Below are positions 5,430 to 6,471 of a stretch of 6,471 bases of DNA, piece after piece. The notes under the pieces were generated by a model. The model saw only the letters and a list, made by a program, of their open reading frames with translations, was not told the DNA's origin and searched no databases. A program made the translations under genes and the position numbers. This stretch comes from an uncultured Bacteroidales bacterium (GTDB taxonomy: Bacteria; Bacteroidota; Bacteroidia; Bacteroidales; UBA932). Location of the stretch: NCBI GenBank assembly GCA_937901105.1, contig CALCHD010000052.1, positions 1 through 6,471 of the forward strand. Reading direction: 5' to 3'. The number at the start of each line of letters is the position of its first letter. Position 1 is the stretch's first letter.

Positions 5430-6471
5430 ATGAGTTTATATCAAAGTGCGGTAAAGAAACCCATAACCACAGCCCTTATCTTTGTGGCAGTGGCTATCTT
5501 TGGTCTCTTCTCCCTGATGAATATTCCTATTGACCTTATTCCGGAGATTGAGACAAACACCATTATGGTGATGACATCTTACCAGGGTGCCAATGCTTCT
5601 GATATTGAGAACAACGTTACCAAGCCTTTGGAGAACGTGCTCAATAGTGTGAGTGACCTTAAGCATATCACTTCAACCTCAAAGGAGAATGTTTCTGTTG
5701 TGGTGCTTGAGTTTGAGTTCGGTATAGATATAGATGTGGCAACCAATGATGTCCGCGACAAGCTGGATATGGTAACATCCATGCTTCCCGACGGTGTTGA
5801 CAACCCTATCATCTTCAAGTTTGGAGCAGATGCAATTCCAATCCTTTTGCTTTCTGTAACAGCAGAGGAGAGTACTCCGGGATTGTACAAGATCCTTGAT
5901 GATGCGGTGGCAAACCCGTTGGCACGTATTGGCGGCGTAGGTACAGTTTCGGTTGCCGGTGCTCCGCAGCGTGAGATTACCATCTATTGTGATCCTCACA
6001 AGCTTGAGGCATATAATATTGCAATTGAGACAATTGCAGGTGTTATTGGAGCAGAGAACAGAAATACCCCTGCAGGCCAGATTGATGTAGGTTCAAATAC
6101 TTACTCTCTACGTGTGCAGAAGGAGTTTTCAAGTGCACAGGAGATGGAGATGCTTGTTGTAGGTGTGCAGAATGGCAGCCCTGTGTACCTTAAGGATGTG
6201 GCAACAGTTAAGGATGGACTTGAGGAGAGATCTAGGGAGACCTTCAACAACGGCAAGAAGGGTGGTATGATTATAGTTCAGAAGCAGTCGGGAGCAAACT
6301 CTGTAAACATTTCCAACAAGGTAATGGCTATGCTTCCAACTTTGCAGGAGAACCTTCCTTCAGATGTGAAGATTGATGTGATTGTAAACACTTCAGACAA
6401 CATTGTAAGTACCATCAACTCATTGGTTGAGACCATTGCAATCACATTCTTGCTGGTAATGGTTGTTGTAT
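5430..6471 (+). CDS. RND (AcrB/HAE1-type) efflux pump inner-membrane subunit, N-terminal part, cut by window end
   Basis: The frame runs open from ATG 5430 to the window edge: 347 codons of a protein normally about 1,000-1,050 residues long. MSLYQSAVKKPITTALIF leads into transmembrane helix 1 (about 11-30), followed by the hallmark IPIDLIPEIE (32-41) and the periplasmic porter domain: SYQGANASDIENNVTKPLE (50-68), VATNDVRDKLD (103-113), LPDGVDNPII (119-128), IGGVGTVSVAGAPQREI (167-183) and YLKDVATV (253-260). Transmembrane helix 2 begins at about 334 as the window ends. The proton-relay residues of TM4 are outside the window. RND pumps use the proton gradient to export drugs, bile acids, dyes or lipophilic compounds from the periplasm and inner membrane; the substrate cannot be read here. 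It completes the three-part system with the two upstream genes. The start has no Shine-Dalgarno sequence but fits the family N-terminus. Confidence 0.94.
   Translation, partial: MSLYQSAVKKPITTALIFVAVAIFGLFSLMNIPIDLIPEIETNTIMVMTSYQGANASDIENNVTKPLENVLNSVSDLKHITSTSKENVSVVVLEFEFGIDIDVATNDVRDKLDMVTSMLPDGVDNPIIFKFGADAIPILLLSVTAEESTPGLYKILDDAVANPLARIGGVGTVSVAGAPQREITIYCDPHKLEAYNIAIETIAGVIGAENRNTPAGQIDVGSNTYSLRVQKEFSSAQEMEMLVVGVQNGSPVYLKDVATVKDGLEERSRETFNNGKKGGMIIVQKQSGANSVNISNKVMAMLPTLQENLPSDVKIDVIVNTSDNIVSTINSLVETIAITFLLVMVVV

Overview
The window joins two kinds of DNA. Bases 1 to about 780 look like a spore-forming Firmicute (Clostridia type). They hold the 3' end of a PASTA-domain penicillin-binding protein of the SpoVD class, then a good Shine-Dalgarno sequence and the start of a MurE-type Mur ligase, which is the classic dcw cell-wall cluster order. 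Bases from about 810 to the end look like a Bacteroidales genome: MurF of the Bacteroidetes type, an AraC-family regulator, and a TolC / membrane-fusion / RND efflux operon. Starts there lack Shine-Dalgarno sequences, the DNA is more AT-rich, and a Bacteroidetes-type -7 promoter element (TAnnTTTG) can be found on each side of the intergenic region. I cannot name a genus for either part.

Layout: 1-438 (+) C-terminus of a PASTA PBP; 463-1842 (+) one open frame whose N-terminus (about 115 residues) is MurE-like and whose remainder is MurF; 1854-1889 a rho-independent terminator; 1853-2779 (-) AraC-family regulator, convergent with murF; 2780-3031 an AT-rich divergent promoter region with three similar direct motifs; 3032-4360 (+) TolC-like outer-membrane factor; 4374-5393 (+) lipoprotein periplasmic adaptor; 5430-6471 (+) the first 347 codons of an RND inner-membrane pump, cut by the window edge.

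The last three genes form a complete tripartite efflux design (outer-membrane channel, adaptor, proton-driven pump), probably one operon controlled by the divergent AraC-type regulator. The most striking observation is the MurE/MurF switch inside the shared ATP-binding motif TGTNGKTTT. The simplest reading is a chimeric metagenomic contig joined at this conserved stretch. A real recombinant gene is possible but less likely. The rest is ordinary Bacteroidales accessory content, and I see no convincing new system.
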